Source: Micromonospora sp. WMMD961 (GTDB lineage Bacteria > Actinomycetota > Actinomycetes > Mycobacteriales > Micromonosporaceae). From it: DNA of 64,000 nucleotides. Made by a program: the position numbers and the translations under genes. Shown one piece after another: positions 1 to 8,150 of this stretch. The notes under the pieces are model-generated. The model was given only the letters and a program-made list of their open reading frames with translations. It searched no databases and was not told the DNA's origin. Each line of letters starts with the position of its first letter. Position 1 is the stretch's first letter. The stretch is from the NCBI RefSeq assembly GCF_029626145.1, contig NZ_JARUBJ010000002.1, positions 1,704,501 through 1,768,500 on the forward strand. Direction: 5' to 3'.

Positions 1-1
1 C

Positions 2-61
2 CGCAACTCGGCCGGCACCCCGGCCGACCTGGGCTTCACCCTGCTCACCCACACTCCCTGA
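2..61 (+). CDS. C-terminal end of an unidentified gene (partial)
   Basis: The first 60 bases read as an open frame of 19 codons ending in TGA, with sequence RNSAGTPADLGFTLLTHTP. The start lies outside the window. Too little remains to assign a family. A strong GC hairpin begins 17 bases after the stop, which fits the end of a transcription unit and supports this frame being the real 3' end. Confidence 0.45.
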   Translation, partial: RNSAGTPADLGFTLLTHTP

Positions 62-77
62 CCGAATCGACGCGCCC

Positions 78-104
78 GGCCCCCGCGCTTCGTGCGCGGG
101 GGCC
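78..104 (+). terminator. Hairpin terminator after the partial gene
   Basis: Perfect 11-bp stem GGCCCCCGCGC / GCGCGGGGGCC with the loop TTCGT. There is no T-run after it, as is common in high-GC actinobacteria. The rest of 105-370 shows no gene I can support and must carry the moxR promoter. Confidence 0.6.
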
Positions 105-370
105 GCGTGCTGGTCCCCGCGCACCGCCCGGCCCGCAGCCCGCCCGCTCGCCGCCGTGCCCAGGCTTGATCGACTCGGCCTCCGGGAGTCGGGCTGTGCT
201 GGGCAAGTGGACACCGAGGATTCCGGAAAACCGAACCGATCAGCCGTTCTCGCCTCGCCTGGTGCCGATCGTCACGCTTGCGTGCGACTCATCCCCGTTC
301 CGGCCACTGCGGGCCGGTCCGGGCCGCACAATCCCACGTTTGCCGGGCACCTGCCCGGGAAGCAAGCACC

Positions 371-1420
371 GTGACGGACATCTCGGACACCCTGGCCAGC
401 ATGCCCAGCTCGGTCGATCCCGAGCCGACCGGCGTCGAGCTGGAACAGACCCTCTTCGAGGTCAAACGCGTGATCGTGGGGCAGGATCGCCTCGTCGAAC
501 GCCTGCTCACCGCACTGGTCGCCAACGGACACTGCCTCTTGGAGGGGGTGCCCGGCGTGGCCAAGACACTGGCCGCGCAGACCCTCGCCACAGTGGTCGG
601 TGGCACCTTCTCGCGGATCCAGTTCACCCCGGACCTGGTCCCCTCCGACATCGTCGGCACCCGGATCTACCGGGCCTCCAAGGAGACCTTCGACATCGAA
701 CTGGGCCCGATCATGGCCAACCTGGTGTTGGCCGACGAGATCAACCGTGCCCCGGCCAAGGTCCAGTCGGCGCTGCTGGAGGCGATGGCCGAACGGCAGG
801 TCTCGATCGGCGGACGGAGTTGGCCGGTCCCGAAGCCGTTCCTGGTCCTGGCCACCCAGAACCCGATCGAGTCCGAGGGGGTGTACCAGCTCCCGGAGGC
901 CCAGCGCGACCGGTTCCTGATGAAGGTCGTGGTCGACTACCCCAGCGACGCCGACGAACTGGCCATCCTCTACCGGATGAGCACCGACCGACCACGCCCG
1001 CGTCAGGTGCTCGACGCCCAGCGACTACAGGACCTCCAGGCCCACGCCGAGAGGGTCTTCGTCCACCACGCGTTGGCCGAGTACGTGGTGCGGCTGATCC
1101 TCGCCACCCGGGATCCGGGCCGGTTCGGACTACCGGAGATCGCCCCGCTGCTGGCGTACGGGGCCAGCCCCCGGGCCACCCTGGGCCTGGTCGCCGCCGC
1201 CCGGGCACATGCCCTGCTGCGTGGGCGGGAGTACGTGCTGCCCGAGGACATCCGGGAACTCGCCGTCGACGTCCTCGCCCATCGACTGGTGCTCTCCTTC
1301 GACGCGGTCGCCGACGGGGTGTCCGCCGAGAGCGTGGTGCGCCGGCTGGTCGAGGCGGTGCCACCGCCCCGGCTGGCCAACGGGCACCCACAGCAGGCGC
1401 CGGACCTGGCGGCGGCATGA
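371..1420 (+). CDS. moxR: MoxR-family AAA+ ATPase
   Basis: 349-aa cytoplasmic AAA+ ATPase. MoxR proteins act as chaperones or remodelling ATPases that work with VWA-domain partners. Walker A is GVPGVAKT (residues 59-66) and Walker B is VLADEINRAP (about 119-128), followed by the sensor region LATQNPIE; all are typical of the family. The GTG start at 371 is preceded by GGGA about 10 bases upstream, and the protein from there begins just before the conserved EVKRVIVGQD region. A longer in-frame start at 278 exists but adds an unconserved arginine-rich stretch. The stop overlaps the next ATG (ATGA), so it is co-translated with a DUF58 and a VWA protein, the classic MoxR operon. The true target is unknown. 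Confidence 0.93.
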   Translation: MTDISDTLASMPSSVDPEPTGVELEQTLFEVKRVIVGQDRLVERLLTALVANGHCLLEGVPGVAKTLAAQTLATVVGGTFSRIQFTPDLVPSDIVGTRIYRASKETFDIELGPIMANLVLADEINRAPAKVQSALLEAMAERQVSIGGRSWPVPKPFLVLATQNPIESEGVYQLPEAQRDRFLMKVVVDYPSDADELAILYRMSTDRPRPRQVLDAQRLQDLQAHAERVFVHHALAEYVVRLILATRDPGRFGLPEIAPLLAYGASPRATLGLVAAARAHALLRGREYVLPEDIRELAVDVLAHRLVLSFDAVADGVSAESVVRRLVEAVPPPRLANGHPQQAPDLAAA

Positions 1421-2442
1421 GACGCGTGCACGTCGCACCGGTCGTCGCGTCAGCCGACCCCGGCCTGGCCGAGCTGGCCCCCGACCAGCGGTTACGCCGC
1501 CTTGAGCTCACCGTCACGCGCCGACTGAACGGTCTGCTGCACGGCCAGTACCGTGGCCTGTTGCCCGGTCCGGGCAGCGAACCCGCCGGCAGCCGCGAGT
1601 ACCGGCCGGGCGAGGACGAGGTACGTCGGATGGACTGGGCGGTGACCGCTCGTACCGCCGTGCCACACGTCCGGCAGGTCGACGCCGACCGTGAACTCAC
1701 CACCTGGCTGCTTGTCGACGGCAGCGCCAGCATGGAGTTCGGCACCGCCGAACTGGACAAGCGGGAGCTGGCGGTGGCCGCCGTCGCGGCGGTCGGTTTC
1801 CTGACCGCGGGTGTCGGCAACCGCCTCGGTGCCCAGGTGCTGCGTGCCGACGGGGTACGCCGCTTCCCGGCCCGCACCGGACGTACCCATCTGCTCGCGT
1901 TGCTCCGCGCGTTGCTCGCCGCCCCACGTGCCACCGCACCCGCCGACGGGGCGGGGCGGGCGTCCACGATCGGCTCGCCGGACCTCGCCGACGGGCTCGA
2001 CGCGTTGCACCGGATCGCCAACCGGCGCGGCCTGGTCGTGGTGGTCTCCGATTTCCTCGACGGGCTGCCCGACGACCCCGACCAGCAGGCGCCCTGGGAG
2101 CGGACCCTGCGCCGGTTGGCCGCCCGGCACCAGGTGCTGGCGATCGAGGTGACAGACCCCCGTGAGCTGGAATTACCGGACGTCGGCCTGATCACGCTCG
2201 TCGACCCGGAGACCGGCCGCTGCCGCGAGGTGTCCACGTCGGACCGCCGGCTACGCGAGCGGTACGCCGAGGCTGCCGCCGCCCAGCGCGAGCAGGTCCA
2301 GCAGGCGTTGCGCCGTGGTGGAGCGAGCCACCTGCCGCTGCGCACCGACCGGGACTGGAGCGCCGACATCGTCCGGCACGTGCACGCCCAGCGTCGGCTT
2401 GCCGCCGCACCGGCCGGCCAACGACGGGGAGGTGTCGCGTGA
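1417..2442 (+). CDS. DUF58 domain protein (MoxR partner)
   Basis: 341-aa protein of the DUF58 family, which has a VWA-like fold and is nearly always encoded next to MoxR. The family signature SREYRPGEDEVRRMDW is present near residue 65, followed by a degenerate MIDAS-like strand LLVDGSASM (about residues 104-112). It starts by a 4-base overlap with moxR and ends by a 4-base overlap with the next gene, so the three proteins are probably made together. Two leucines use the rare TTA codon (1492 and 2173). Function is inferred from family and context only. Confidence 0.9.
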   Translation: MRRVHVAPVVASADPGLAELAPDQRLRRLELTVTRRLNGLLHGQYRGLLPGPGSEPAGSREYRPGEDEVRRMDWAVTARTAVPHVRQVDADRELTTWLLVDGSASMEFGTAELDKRELAVAAVAAVGFLTAGVGNRLGAQVLRADGVRRFPARTGRTHLLALLRALLAAPRATAPADGAGRASTIGSPDLADGLDALHRIANRRGLVVVVSDFLDGLPDDPDQQAPWERTLRRLAARHQVLAIEVTDPRELELPDVGLITLVDPETGRCREVSTSDRRLRERYAEAAAAQREQVQQALRRGGASHLPLRTDRDWSADIVRHVHAQRRLAAAPAGQRRGGVA

Positions 2443-3398
2443 TCTGGCAGTCGCCGCTGCGGCTCTGGTTGCTGCTCGGTGTGCTCGCCCTGGTCGTCGC
2501 GTACCTGATGGTGCAGCGCCGACGTAGCCGGTACGCGGTCCGCTTCACCAACCTGCGGTTGCTCGACCGGGTGGCGCCGGAACGGCCCGCCTGGCGTCGA
2601 CACGTACCAGCCGGGCTCTTCCTGGCCATGCTGGCGCTGCTCGTGGTCGGCTTCGCCCGACCCAGCGCCGAGGTCCGGGTGCCTCGGGAACGCGCCACGG
2701 TGATGGTGGCGGTGGACGTCTCCACGTCGATGCTCGCCACCGACGTCGATCCGGACCGGTTGGCCGCCGCCAAACAGGCGGCCCGGCGCTTCGTGGAGGG
2801 CCTGCCCGACGAGTTCAACGTCGGACTGGTCGCGTTCGCGGGCAGCGCGGCGGTACTGGTGCCGCCGAGCACCGACCGGGACGCCCTGGACGAGGGGATC
2901 GGCCGGCTCGCCGAGGGCATCACCGGCGTGCAGGGCACCGCGATCGGCGAGGCGATCAACACGTCGCTCGGCGCGGTCAAGAGCCTGGACAGCGAGGCCG
3001 CGAAGGAACCGCCGCCGGCCCGGATCATCCTGCTCTCCGACGGCGCCAACACCTCCGGGATGGACCCGATGGAGGCGGCAGCCGAGGCGGTGACGGCGGA
3101 GGTGCCGGTGCACGCCATCTCGTTCGGCACACCGTCCGGTTTCGTGGACCGCGGCGGGCGACCCATCCAGGTACCTGTCGACGGGCAGACCCTCAGGGCG
3201 GTCGCCGAGGAGACCGGCGGGATGTTCCACGAGGCCAGCACCTCCGACGAGTTACGCGCCGTCTACGACGACATCGGCAGCTCGGTCGGCTACCGCACCG
3301 AACGGCAGGACGTCTCGGCCCGGTTCATCGGCCTCGGACTGGTGTTCGCGATGGGTGCCGCCGCCGGCTCGATGCGCTGGTTCTCCCGACTGCCCTGA
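2439..3398 (+). CDS. Membrane-anchored VWA-domain (BatA-like) protein
   Basis: 319 aa. Two N-terminal membrane segments (about 7-24 and 56-74) precede a von Willebrand A domain with a complete MIDAS motif DVSTS (93-97), with ILLSDGANTSG further on as the second metal-binding loop. A third hydrophobic segment lies at the C-terminus (about 297-315). This is the BatA type of aerotolerance-operon protein: a membrane sensor or adaptor assumed to be acted on by MoxR. The GTG start overlaps the DUF58 stop as GTGA. One leucine is a rare TTA codon (3252). The ligand and partner are not known. Confidence 0.9.
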   Translation: MIWQSPLRLWLLLGVLALVVAYLMVQRRRSRYAVRFTNLRLLDRVAPERPAWRRHVPAGLFLAMLALLVVGFARPSAEVRVPRERATVMVAVDVSTSMLATDVDPDRLAAAKQAARRFVEGLPDEFNVGLVAFAGSAAVLVPPSTDRDALDEGIGRLAEGITGVQGTAIGEAINTSLGAVKSLDSEAAKEPPPARIILLSDGANTSGMDPMEAAAEAVTAEVPVHAISFGTPSGFVDRGGRPIQVPVDGQTLRAVAEETGGMFHEASTSDELRAVYDDIGSSVGYRTERQDVSARFIGLGLVFAMGAAAGSMRWFSRLP

Positions 3399-3434
3399 TC
3401 GCCGCACCACTGACGTCGACTGTGAGGAGTACGC

Positions 3435-4319
3435 ATGGCAGTGCAGACCGGACTGGGCGAACCACGCGGTCCCTGGTTCATCTCGCCGGAACTCGGCCCG
3501 GACGGGCGCGGGTGGTGGGATCCTCCCGAGCGTGAACCGGGTGGGCGACGGCCTGGGCGGCTGCTGGCCGTGCTGGCCGTGGTGGCGGTCTCGGCCGTCT
3601 CCGGTGCTCTCGCCGGTGGCGTGGTGGCCAGCCGGGACGGGGCCGGGGGCCCGGCAGCGGCGTCCGCCGCCCCGGTTCCGGCCGAGCTGGTCACGGCGGC
3701 CGAGCGCACCGTACCCGGGGTGGTATCGGTGCTGGCGGGCGGCACGACCACTGGTTCCGCGACCGGCGGATCCGTGAACGGCGCGTCCGCGACCGGCTCC
3801 GGCTTCGCCGTGGACGACCAGCAGCACCTGATCACCAACGACCACATCCTGGCCAAGGGCGGTGGCGGGCCGGTGACTGTGGAGCTGCCCGACGGCCGTC
3901 GGTTCGCCGCCGAGGTGGTCGGACGGGAGCCACGCAGCGACCTTGCGGTGCTGAAGGTCCCGGCATCGGCCGGTCTGACCCCGCTGCCCCTGGCCAAACC
4001 GGGCGCGACCCGGGTCGGTGAGCCGGTCCTCGCGGTGGGTTCGCCGCTCGGCCTGGCCGGGACGGTCACCGCGGGAATCGTCAGCGCGCTGAACCGGCAG
4101 GTGCGACTGGGCAACAACCGGCACACCGCCGTGCAGACCGACGCGTCCATCAACCCCGGCAACTCCGGTGGGCCCCTCGTCAACGCCCGCGGGGAGGTGG
4201 TCGGGGTGAACACCGCCATCGCCACCATCGACGGCAACGGGTCGATCGGCATCGGGTTCGCCATCCCGATCGACCAGGTGCAGCAGACCGCCGACACCAT
4301 CATCGGCAAGGGCGGCTGA
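3435..4319 (+). CDS. HtrA/DegP-like S1C serine protease, membrane-anchored, no PDZ
   Basis: 294 aa. A short cytoplasmic N-terminus rich in Trp/Pro/Gly is followed by a transmembrane anchor (about 43-66) and a trypsin-like domain facing outside. The catalytic triad is visible as His137 (ITNDHI), Asp169 (RSDLAV) and Ser244 (NPGNSGGPLV). The protein stops right after the protease core, so the C-terminal PDZ domain usual in HtrA is absent. SD GAGGAG lies about 8 bases before the ATG. It sits 36 bases after the VWA gene and may be co-transcribed with the MoxR operon, suggesting a cell-envelope quality-control role (inference). Confidence 0.92.
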   Translation: MAVQTGLGEPRGPWFISPELGPDGRGWWDPPEREPGGRRPGRLLAVLAVVAVSAVSGALAGGVVASRDGAGGPAAASAAPVPAELVTAAERTVPGVVSVLAGGTTTGSATGGSVNGASATGSGFAVDDQQHLITNDHILAKGGGGPVTVELPDGRRFAAEVVGREPRSDLAVLKVPASAGLTPLPLAKPGATRVGEPVLAVGSPLGLAGTVTAGIVSALNRQVRLGNNRHTAVQTDASINPGNSGGPLVNARGEVVGVNTAIATIDGNGSIGIGFAIPIDQVQQTADTIIGKGG

Positions 4320-4370
4320 GCTGCCCGGACAGCCTCCAGTGTCGGATATCCGGCCGCACAGCATCGGGCC

Positions 4371-4703
4371 ATGGAAATATTACGGTCGGTATGGATACTG
4401 GCGGAGGTGGAGCGTCCTCTTCTCGCGGTCCTCCTGCTGGTGGGCCTGTTCATCGGATGTGCAGTGGGGTCGGCGTACGCCCGGGCGCGACGCGGGTGGA
4501 ACGATTACCAGACCGTCAAGAAATCGGTGCCGGGCGCCCGTCGAGGCGCCTGGTTGCTGATCCGTGGTGTCGCCGTCAAGGCCGGCGTGATCGCCCTGCT
4601 TCTCTTCGGCGCGGTGGCGTACGCGGCGGTCGGCTCGGACGAGGACGCCGCCGGGCCGACACCCGGCCAGTCCCCGACGCAGAGTGACCCTCCGCGCCGC
4701 TAG
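4371..4703 (+). CDS. Small two-helix membrane protein, unknown function
   Basis: 110 aa with two predicted membrane helices (about 17-36 and 70-87) joined by a basic cytoplasmic loop containing ARARRGWNDYQTVKK, and a short acidic, Pro/Ser-rich tail. I do not recognise a family. Codon use is normal for the window. Its TAG stop is also part of the CTAG target duplication of the adjacent MITE-like element, so the element inserted immediately after the stop without changing the protein. Confidence 0.65.
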   Translation: MEILRSVWILAEVERPLLAVLLLVGLFIGCAVGSAYARARRGWNDYQTVKKSVPGARRGAWLLIRGVAVKAGVIALLLFGAVAYAAVGSDEDAAGPTPGQSPTQSDPPRR

Positions 4704-4864
4704 GGCCTGTTTCATAAGAACTGGCCGGCCTGCGGCGGGCCCGGACGACGCCCGGCGGCGTTGCGGTTTCGTCCGGATACAACACCGGTATCCGGACGAA
4801 ACCGCGCCTTGCCGGATCGCCGTCCGGACTCCGCCTCGGCTCGACCGCCCTTATGAAACAGGCC
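4704..4864. mobile_element. MITE-like element with 14-bp perfect terminal inverted repeats
   Basis: The ends are GGCCTGTTTCATAA (4704-4717) and its exact reverse complement (4851-4864), flanked on both sides by CTAG (4700-4703 and 4865-4868). A 4-bp CTAG duplication is typical of the IS5-type superfamily. The 161-bp interior has no coding capacity but holds a perfect 18-bp inverted repeat (4763-4780 / 4788-4805) with a 7-base loop. This is the structure of a non-autonomous element mobilised in trans. The parent transposase is not in the window. Confidence 0.8.
4763..4805. repeat. Perfect 18-bp hairpin inside the MITE-like element
   Basis: GCGGTTTCGTCCGGATAC and its reverse complement are separated by AACACCG. 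It may act as a terminator, or as the fold-back core of the element. Confidence 0.75.
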
Positions 4865-4914
4865 CTAGGCCTGCCCCCGCGCAGTTAGGGCCGCGCCCCG
4901 CGCCCCGCGCCGCG

Positions 4915-4995
4915 CCAAGATCCGCCCAACTTCCCGGATGTTGCTGCCTCCGACGGCGGGAGGCACCAACATCCCCGACGTTGTGCGGATCTTGG
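4915..4995. repeat. Palindromic intergenic repeat, copy A
   Basis: Outer arms CCAAGATCCGCCCAAC (4915-4930) and GTTGTGCGGATCTTGG (4980-4995) pair at 15 of 16 positions. The inner arms around GATGTTGCTGCCTCC and GGAGGCACCAACATC also pair. The right half (4959-4995) is closely repeated at 11401-11478, so this is a dispersed REP-like family rather than a local accident. Confidence 0.7.
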
Positions 4996-5019
4996 GGACG
5001 GGTGCCCGGCCTCGCCGTA

Positions 5020-5025
5020 TAGCCT
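5020..5025 (+). promoter_or_regulatory. -10 box TAGCCT of a leaderless transcript (arfB)
   Basis: TAGCCT ends 6 bases before the GTG at 5032, the spacing expected when transcription starts at the start codon. Confidence 0.5.
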
Positions 5026-5031
5026 CAGGGC

Positions 5032-5457
5032 GTGGACGACGGACTGCGGGTGACCGACCGGTGGGTCGTCCCCGCCGGGGAGTTGCGGGAGCGCTTCTCC
5101 CGCTCCTCGGGGCCGGGAGGGCAGGGGGTCAACACGGCGGACTCCCGGGTCGAGCTGAGCTACGACCTGGCCAACTCGCCTGCCGTGCCCGAGTCGCTGC
5201 GGGCACGGGCGCTGGCCCGCCTGGCCAACCGCCTGGTCGACGGGGTGTTGACGATCGCCGCCAGCGAGCACCGCGCCCAACTGGCCAACCGGGAGGCGGC
5301 CCGGGAACGGATGACCGCCCTGCTGCGGGAGGCCGCCGCGCCCCCTCCGCCGGCCCGTCGAGCGACCCGCCCGTCCCGTGGAGCCAAGGAACGCCGACTG
5401 GCCGAGAAGAAGCGCCAGTCCCAGCGCAAGCGCGACCGCCGCGCCGACGGCGAGTAG
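5032..5457 (+). CDS. arfB: ArfB/YaeJ-type peptidyl-tRNA hydrolase (class I release-factor fold)
   Basis: 141-aa ribosome-rescue factor. The GGQ motif that catalyses peptidyl-tRNA hydrolysis is seen in SRSSGPGGQGVNTADSRVEL (about residues 23-42), and the C-terminus is a basic tail (RGAKERRLAEKKRQSQRKRD) that in this family enters the empty mRNA channel of stalled ribosomes. Length matches the family, and the codon-recognition domains of true release factors are absent. The GTG start is set by the leaderless -10 box and by alignment of the N-terminus with the family. It stands alone between a repeat region and the AKR gene. Confidence 0.9.
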   Translation: MDDGLRVTDRWVVPAGELRERFSRSSGPGGQGVNTADSRVELSYDLANSPAVPESLRARALARLANRLVDGVLTIAASEHRAQLANREAARERMTALLREAAAPPPPARRATRPSRGAKERRLAEKKRQSQRKRDRRADGE

Positions 5458-5496
5458 CCGATCCTCCTTCGTGACGCCGGCCTGTCACGCCGCTGA

Positions 5497-5520
5497 CTGA
5501 CAGAATCTGGAATCTGTTAG
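5497..5520. promoter_or_regulatory. Candidate TetR operator upstream of the aldo-keto reductase
   Basis: Imperfect palindrome: CTGACAGA, an 8-base centre, then TCTGTTAG (7 of 8 paired). It lies about 11 bases upstream of a -10-like TATGTT (5531-5536). The regulator is probably the TetR gene just downstream (inference). Confidence 0.45.
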
Positions 5521-5565
5521 CTGATGTGTGTATGTTGGTGGGGTCACTCCGAGAGAGGAAGATCC

Positions 5566-6564
5566 ATGAACACCCGCACCCTCGGCGCCACCGGCCCGAC
5601 CGTCTCCGCACTCGGCCTCGGTCTGATGGGCATGTCCGACCTCTACGGTGCCAGCGACGAGGCCGAAAGCATCGCCACCATCCACGCCGCGCTCGACGCC
5701 GGCATCACGTTGCTCGACACCGGCGACTTCTACGGGATGGGCCACAACGAGATGCTGCTGCGCGACGCGCTGCGTGGCCGCAACCGCGACAACGCGGTGA
5801 TCAGCGTCAAGTTCGGTGCACTACGCGACATCGAGGGCGGCTGGAACGGCACCGACCTCCGACCCGCCGCGATCAAGAACTTCCTGGCCTACACCCTGCG
5901 CCGGCTCGGCACCGACCACGTCGACATCTACCGCCCGGCCCGGCTGACGCCGGACGTGCCGGTCGAGGACGTCATGGGCACCCTGGCCGACCTGGTCAAG
6001 GCCGGTGACGTCCGGCACATCGGCCTGTCCGAGGTGAGCGCGGAGACACTGCGCCGCGCGCACGCCGTGCACCCCGTCGCCGACCTCCAACTCGAATACT
6101 CGCTGATCTCCCGCGACCCCGAGGCGGAGATCCTGCCCACCGCCCGCGAGTCGGGCATCGGCGTCACCGCGTACGGGGTGCTGTCCCGGGGCCTGATCAG
6201 CGGCCACTGGTCGCCGCAGCGCCAGACCGGCGTCACCGACTTCCGCAGCCACCTGCCCCGGTTCGCCGGCGCGAACCTGGACCACAACCTCGCCCTGGTG
6301 GACGCGCTGCGCACCGTCGCCGAGGCTCGTGGCGTCACCGTGGCCCAGATCGCCATCGCCTGGGTGCTGTCCCGGGGCGAGAACATCGTGCCGCTGGTCG
6401 GTGCCCGCCGCCGGGAGCGACTGACCGAGGCGCTCGGCGCGGCGGCGTTCACCCTGACCGAGGCCGACCTCGCCGCGATCGAGGCCGCCGTCCCGTCCGG
6501 CGCGGCGGCCGGCTCCCGGTACGGCGAGGCGCAGATGGCGCTCCTGGACAGCGAGCGGGCATGA
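5566..6564 (+). CDS. Aldo/keto reductase (AKR, IolS/YajO-like)
   Basis: 332-aa NADPH-dependent oxidoreductase with a TIM barrel. Asp51 and Tyr56 (DTGDFYGMGHNE) and Lys82 (VISVKFG) match three of the four catalytic residues. The usual catalytic His position reads Ala125 (IYRPARLTP), a variant I recall in part of this AKR group, so activity on standard carbonyls is uncertain. The C-terminal nucleotide-binding signature VPLVGARRRERL is present. SD GAGAGGAAG precedes the ATG. A TetR gene follows 73 bases downstream on the same strand, and a palindrome sits in the promoter, so substrate- or stress-induced expression is likely. Confidence 0.9.
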   Translation: MNTRTLGATGPTVSALGLGLMGMSDLYGASDEAESIATIHAALDAGITLLDTGDFYGMGHNEMLLRDALRGRNRDNAVISVKFGALRDIEGGWNGTDLRPAAIKNFLAYTLRRLGTDHVDIYRPARLTPDVPVEDVMGTLADLVKAGDVRHIGLSEVSAETLRRAHAVHPVADLQLEYSLISRDPEAEILPTARESGIGVTAYGVLSRGLISGHWSPQRQTGVTDFRSHLPRFAGANLDHNLALVDALRTVAEARGVTVAQIAIAWVLSRGENIVPLVGARRRERLTEALGAAAFTLTEADLAAIEAAVPSGAAAGSRYGEAQMALLDSERA

Positions 6565-6637
6565 CCACCGTGCCGTGGCGCGACCGTCGGCCGGGGGTCG
6601 CGCCACGGCCCGCGACCCGGTCAGGAAGGCTGGAGTC

Positions 6638-7234
6638 ATGAGCGACGCCACCGCCCTGACGGCCGACCGGATCCTCGACACCGCCGAGGAGGTGCTGCGC
6701 CGGTACGGGCCGGCCAAGGCCACCGTGCTGGACGTCGCCCGCGCGCTGAGCGTCAGCCACGGCAGCGTCTACCGGCATTTCGCCAGCAAGGCCGCTCTCC
6801 GGGAGGCGGTCGCCGAGCGGTGGCTGGCCCGGGTGTCCACCCCGCTGATCGGGGTGGCCACCGGTTCCGGGCCCGCGCCGGAGCGGCTACGCCGCTGGCT
6901 GGCGGAGCTGAGCGGCACGAAGCGCCGGATGGCCCGGGAGGACCCGGAGCTGTTCGACAACTTCCACCAACTCGCCACCCTCTCCGAAGGGGCGGTCGCC
7001 ACCCACCTCGAGGTCCTCGCCGGTCAGCTCAGCGTGATCGTGGCGGACGGGGTGACGGCGGGAGAGTTCACCGTGCCCGACCCGGCGGTGGCCGGCCGGG
7101 CGATCCTGCAGGCCACCGCCCGCTTCCACCACCCGGCCCACCGCACCGAGTGGGACGAGTCGGGGCTCGACGACGACCTGGCGGCGGTCGTGGACCTGCT
7201 CATCGACGGCCTGCGTACCCGTTCGACGAGCTGA
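6638..7234 (+). CDS. TetR/AcrR family transcriptional regulator
   Basis: 198 aa. The N-terminal helix-turn-helix is clear: ATVLDVARALSVSHGSVYRHFASKAALREAV (written here only as a region, about residues 27-57) with the TetR hallmark YRHFxSK. The C-terminal domain is an all-helical ligand pocket of the type seen in small-molecule-responsive repressors (REDPELFDNFHQL). The ATG is preceded by AGGAAGG. It probably represses the upstream AKR and possibly itself. The ligand is unknown. Confidence 0.9.
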   Translation: MSDATALTADRILDTAEEVLRRYGPAKATVLDVARALSVSHGSVYRHFASKAALREAVAERWLARVSTPLIGVATGSGPAPERLRRWLAELSGTKRRMAREDPELFDNFHQLATLSEGAVATHLEVLAGQLSVIVADGVTAGEFTVPDPAVAGRAILQATARFHHPAHRTEWDESGLDDDLAAVVDLLIDGLRTRSTS

Positions 7235-7249
7235 CCCGGGCGCCTGAGG

Positions 7250-8116
7250 TCAGGCCGGGACGGCGGTGAGCAGCCGCTCGCGCAGAACGGCGCCCCGGTC
7301 GGCGAAGGCACGTTGTGCCGCCGCGTACTCGGCCCGACCCTCCGGGGTCTCCACCCGCACCGGCGGGTAGCCGAGCGCCGCCAGGTCGTACGGGCTGGCC
7401 CGCATGTCCAGTGTGCGGATCTCCGTGGCCAGCTCGAACGCGTCGGCCACCAGCTCCGAGTCGACCAGCGGGGACAGCTTGTACGCCCACTTGTACAGAT
7501 CCATGTTGGCGTGCAGGCACCCCGGTTGTTCGAGGGCGTGCTGCGTCTCCCGGGTCGGCGCGAGCACGTTCAGCGGGCGGGCCGGCGGTGTGAAGAACCG
7601 GAACGCGTCGAAGTGGCTGCACCGCACGCCCCGCTCCTCGACGACCGCGGCGGTCCGCTGCGGGGTCAGTCGCAGCGGCCAGGCGTTGTGCCGCAGCTCC
7701 GCCTGGGTCTGCCGGTAGACCATCGCCCACTCGTGCATCCCGAAGCAGCCGAGGTGTGGCGACCGCCCGCTGGTGGCCGTCAACAGGGAGCGGATCCAGG
7801 TGATCGACTCGCCGCGCCGTGCGCGTACCGCAGCGGTGTCGAGGGTGACCCCGGCGGCGGTGGCGCGGTAGTCCCGGCCGAACTCGGCCGGGTCGGCGTC
7901 GTGCAGCTCGACCCCCGCCCCCGGATGCCAGCGACGCAGCTGGGCCGGGCGGTGCGAGTAGTAGGTGAACAGGAAGTCGGCCACCGGATGCCGTTCACCG
8001 CGCCGCCGGCGGGCCAGGTGCGGCGTCAGCCAGACGTCCACGCGTTCCTCGTGGGCTCGCCGACGGGCCTGCCACTGCGCAGCGTCGAGCACGGCAGGGG
8101 CTAGGGCGGCGGTCAC
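7250..8116 (-). CDS. Conserved actinobacterial protein, often labelled 3-methyladenine DNA glycosylase
   Basis: 288 aa. The sequence carries stretches I recall as conserved in this actinobacterial family: HPVADFLFTYYSHRPAQLRRWHPG near the start, LGCFGMHEWAMVYR in the middle and HANMDLYKWAYKLSPL near the end. Databases often name it 3-methyladenine DNA glycosylase, but I see no glycosylase motif and regard the function as unproven. It has no membrane segments. The GTG start is 7 bases after a TACCCT box. It is convergent with the TetR gene (15-base gap). Confidence 0.7.
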   Translation of the reverse strand: MTAALAPAVLDAAQWQARRRAHEERVDVWLTPHLARRRRGERHPVADFLFTYYSHRPAQLRRWHPGAGVELHDADPAEFGRDYRATAAGVTLDTAAVRARRGESITWIRSLLTATSGRSPHLGCFGMHEWAMVYRQTQAELRHNAWPLRLTPQRTAAVVEERGVRCSHFDAFRFFTPPARPLNVLAPTRETQHALEQPGCLHANMDLYKWAYKLSPLVDSELVADAFELATEIRTLDMRASPYDLAALGYPPVRVETPEGRAEYAAAQRAFADRGAVLRERLLTAVPA

Positions 8117-8123
8117 GCACCCC

Positions 8124-8129
8124 AGGGTA
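8124..8129 (-). promoter_or_regulatory. -10 box TACCCT of a leaderless transcript
   Basis: On the minus strand TACCCT is followed by 7 bases and then the GTG at 8116. Confidence 0.5.
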
Positions 8130-8150
8130 CGACCGCCGCCCGCGCACCGG

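Noticed and set aside
741..3230. 829-codon open frame on the minus strand across the MoxR operon
   Set aside because: It is the mirror of three well-supported overlapping genes; long antisense frames are expected at this G+C and the translation is arginine/proline noise.
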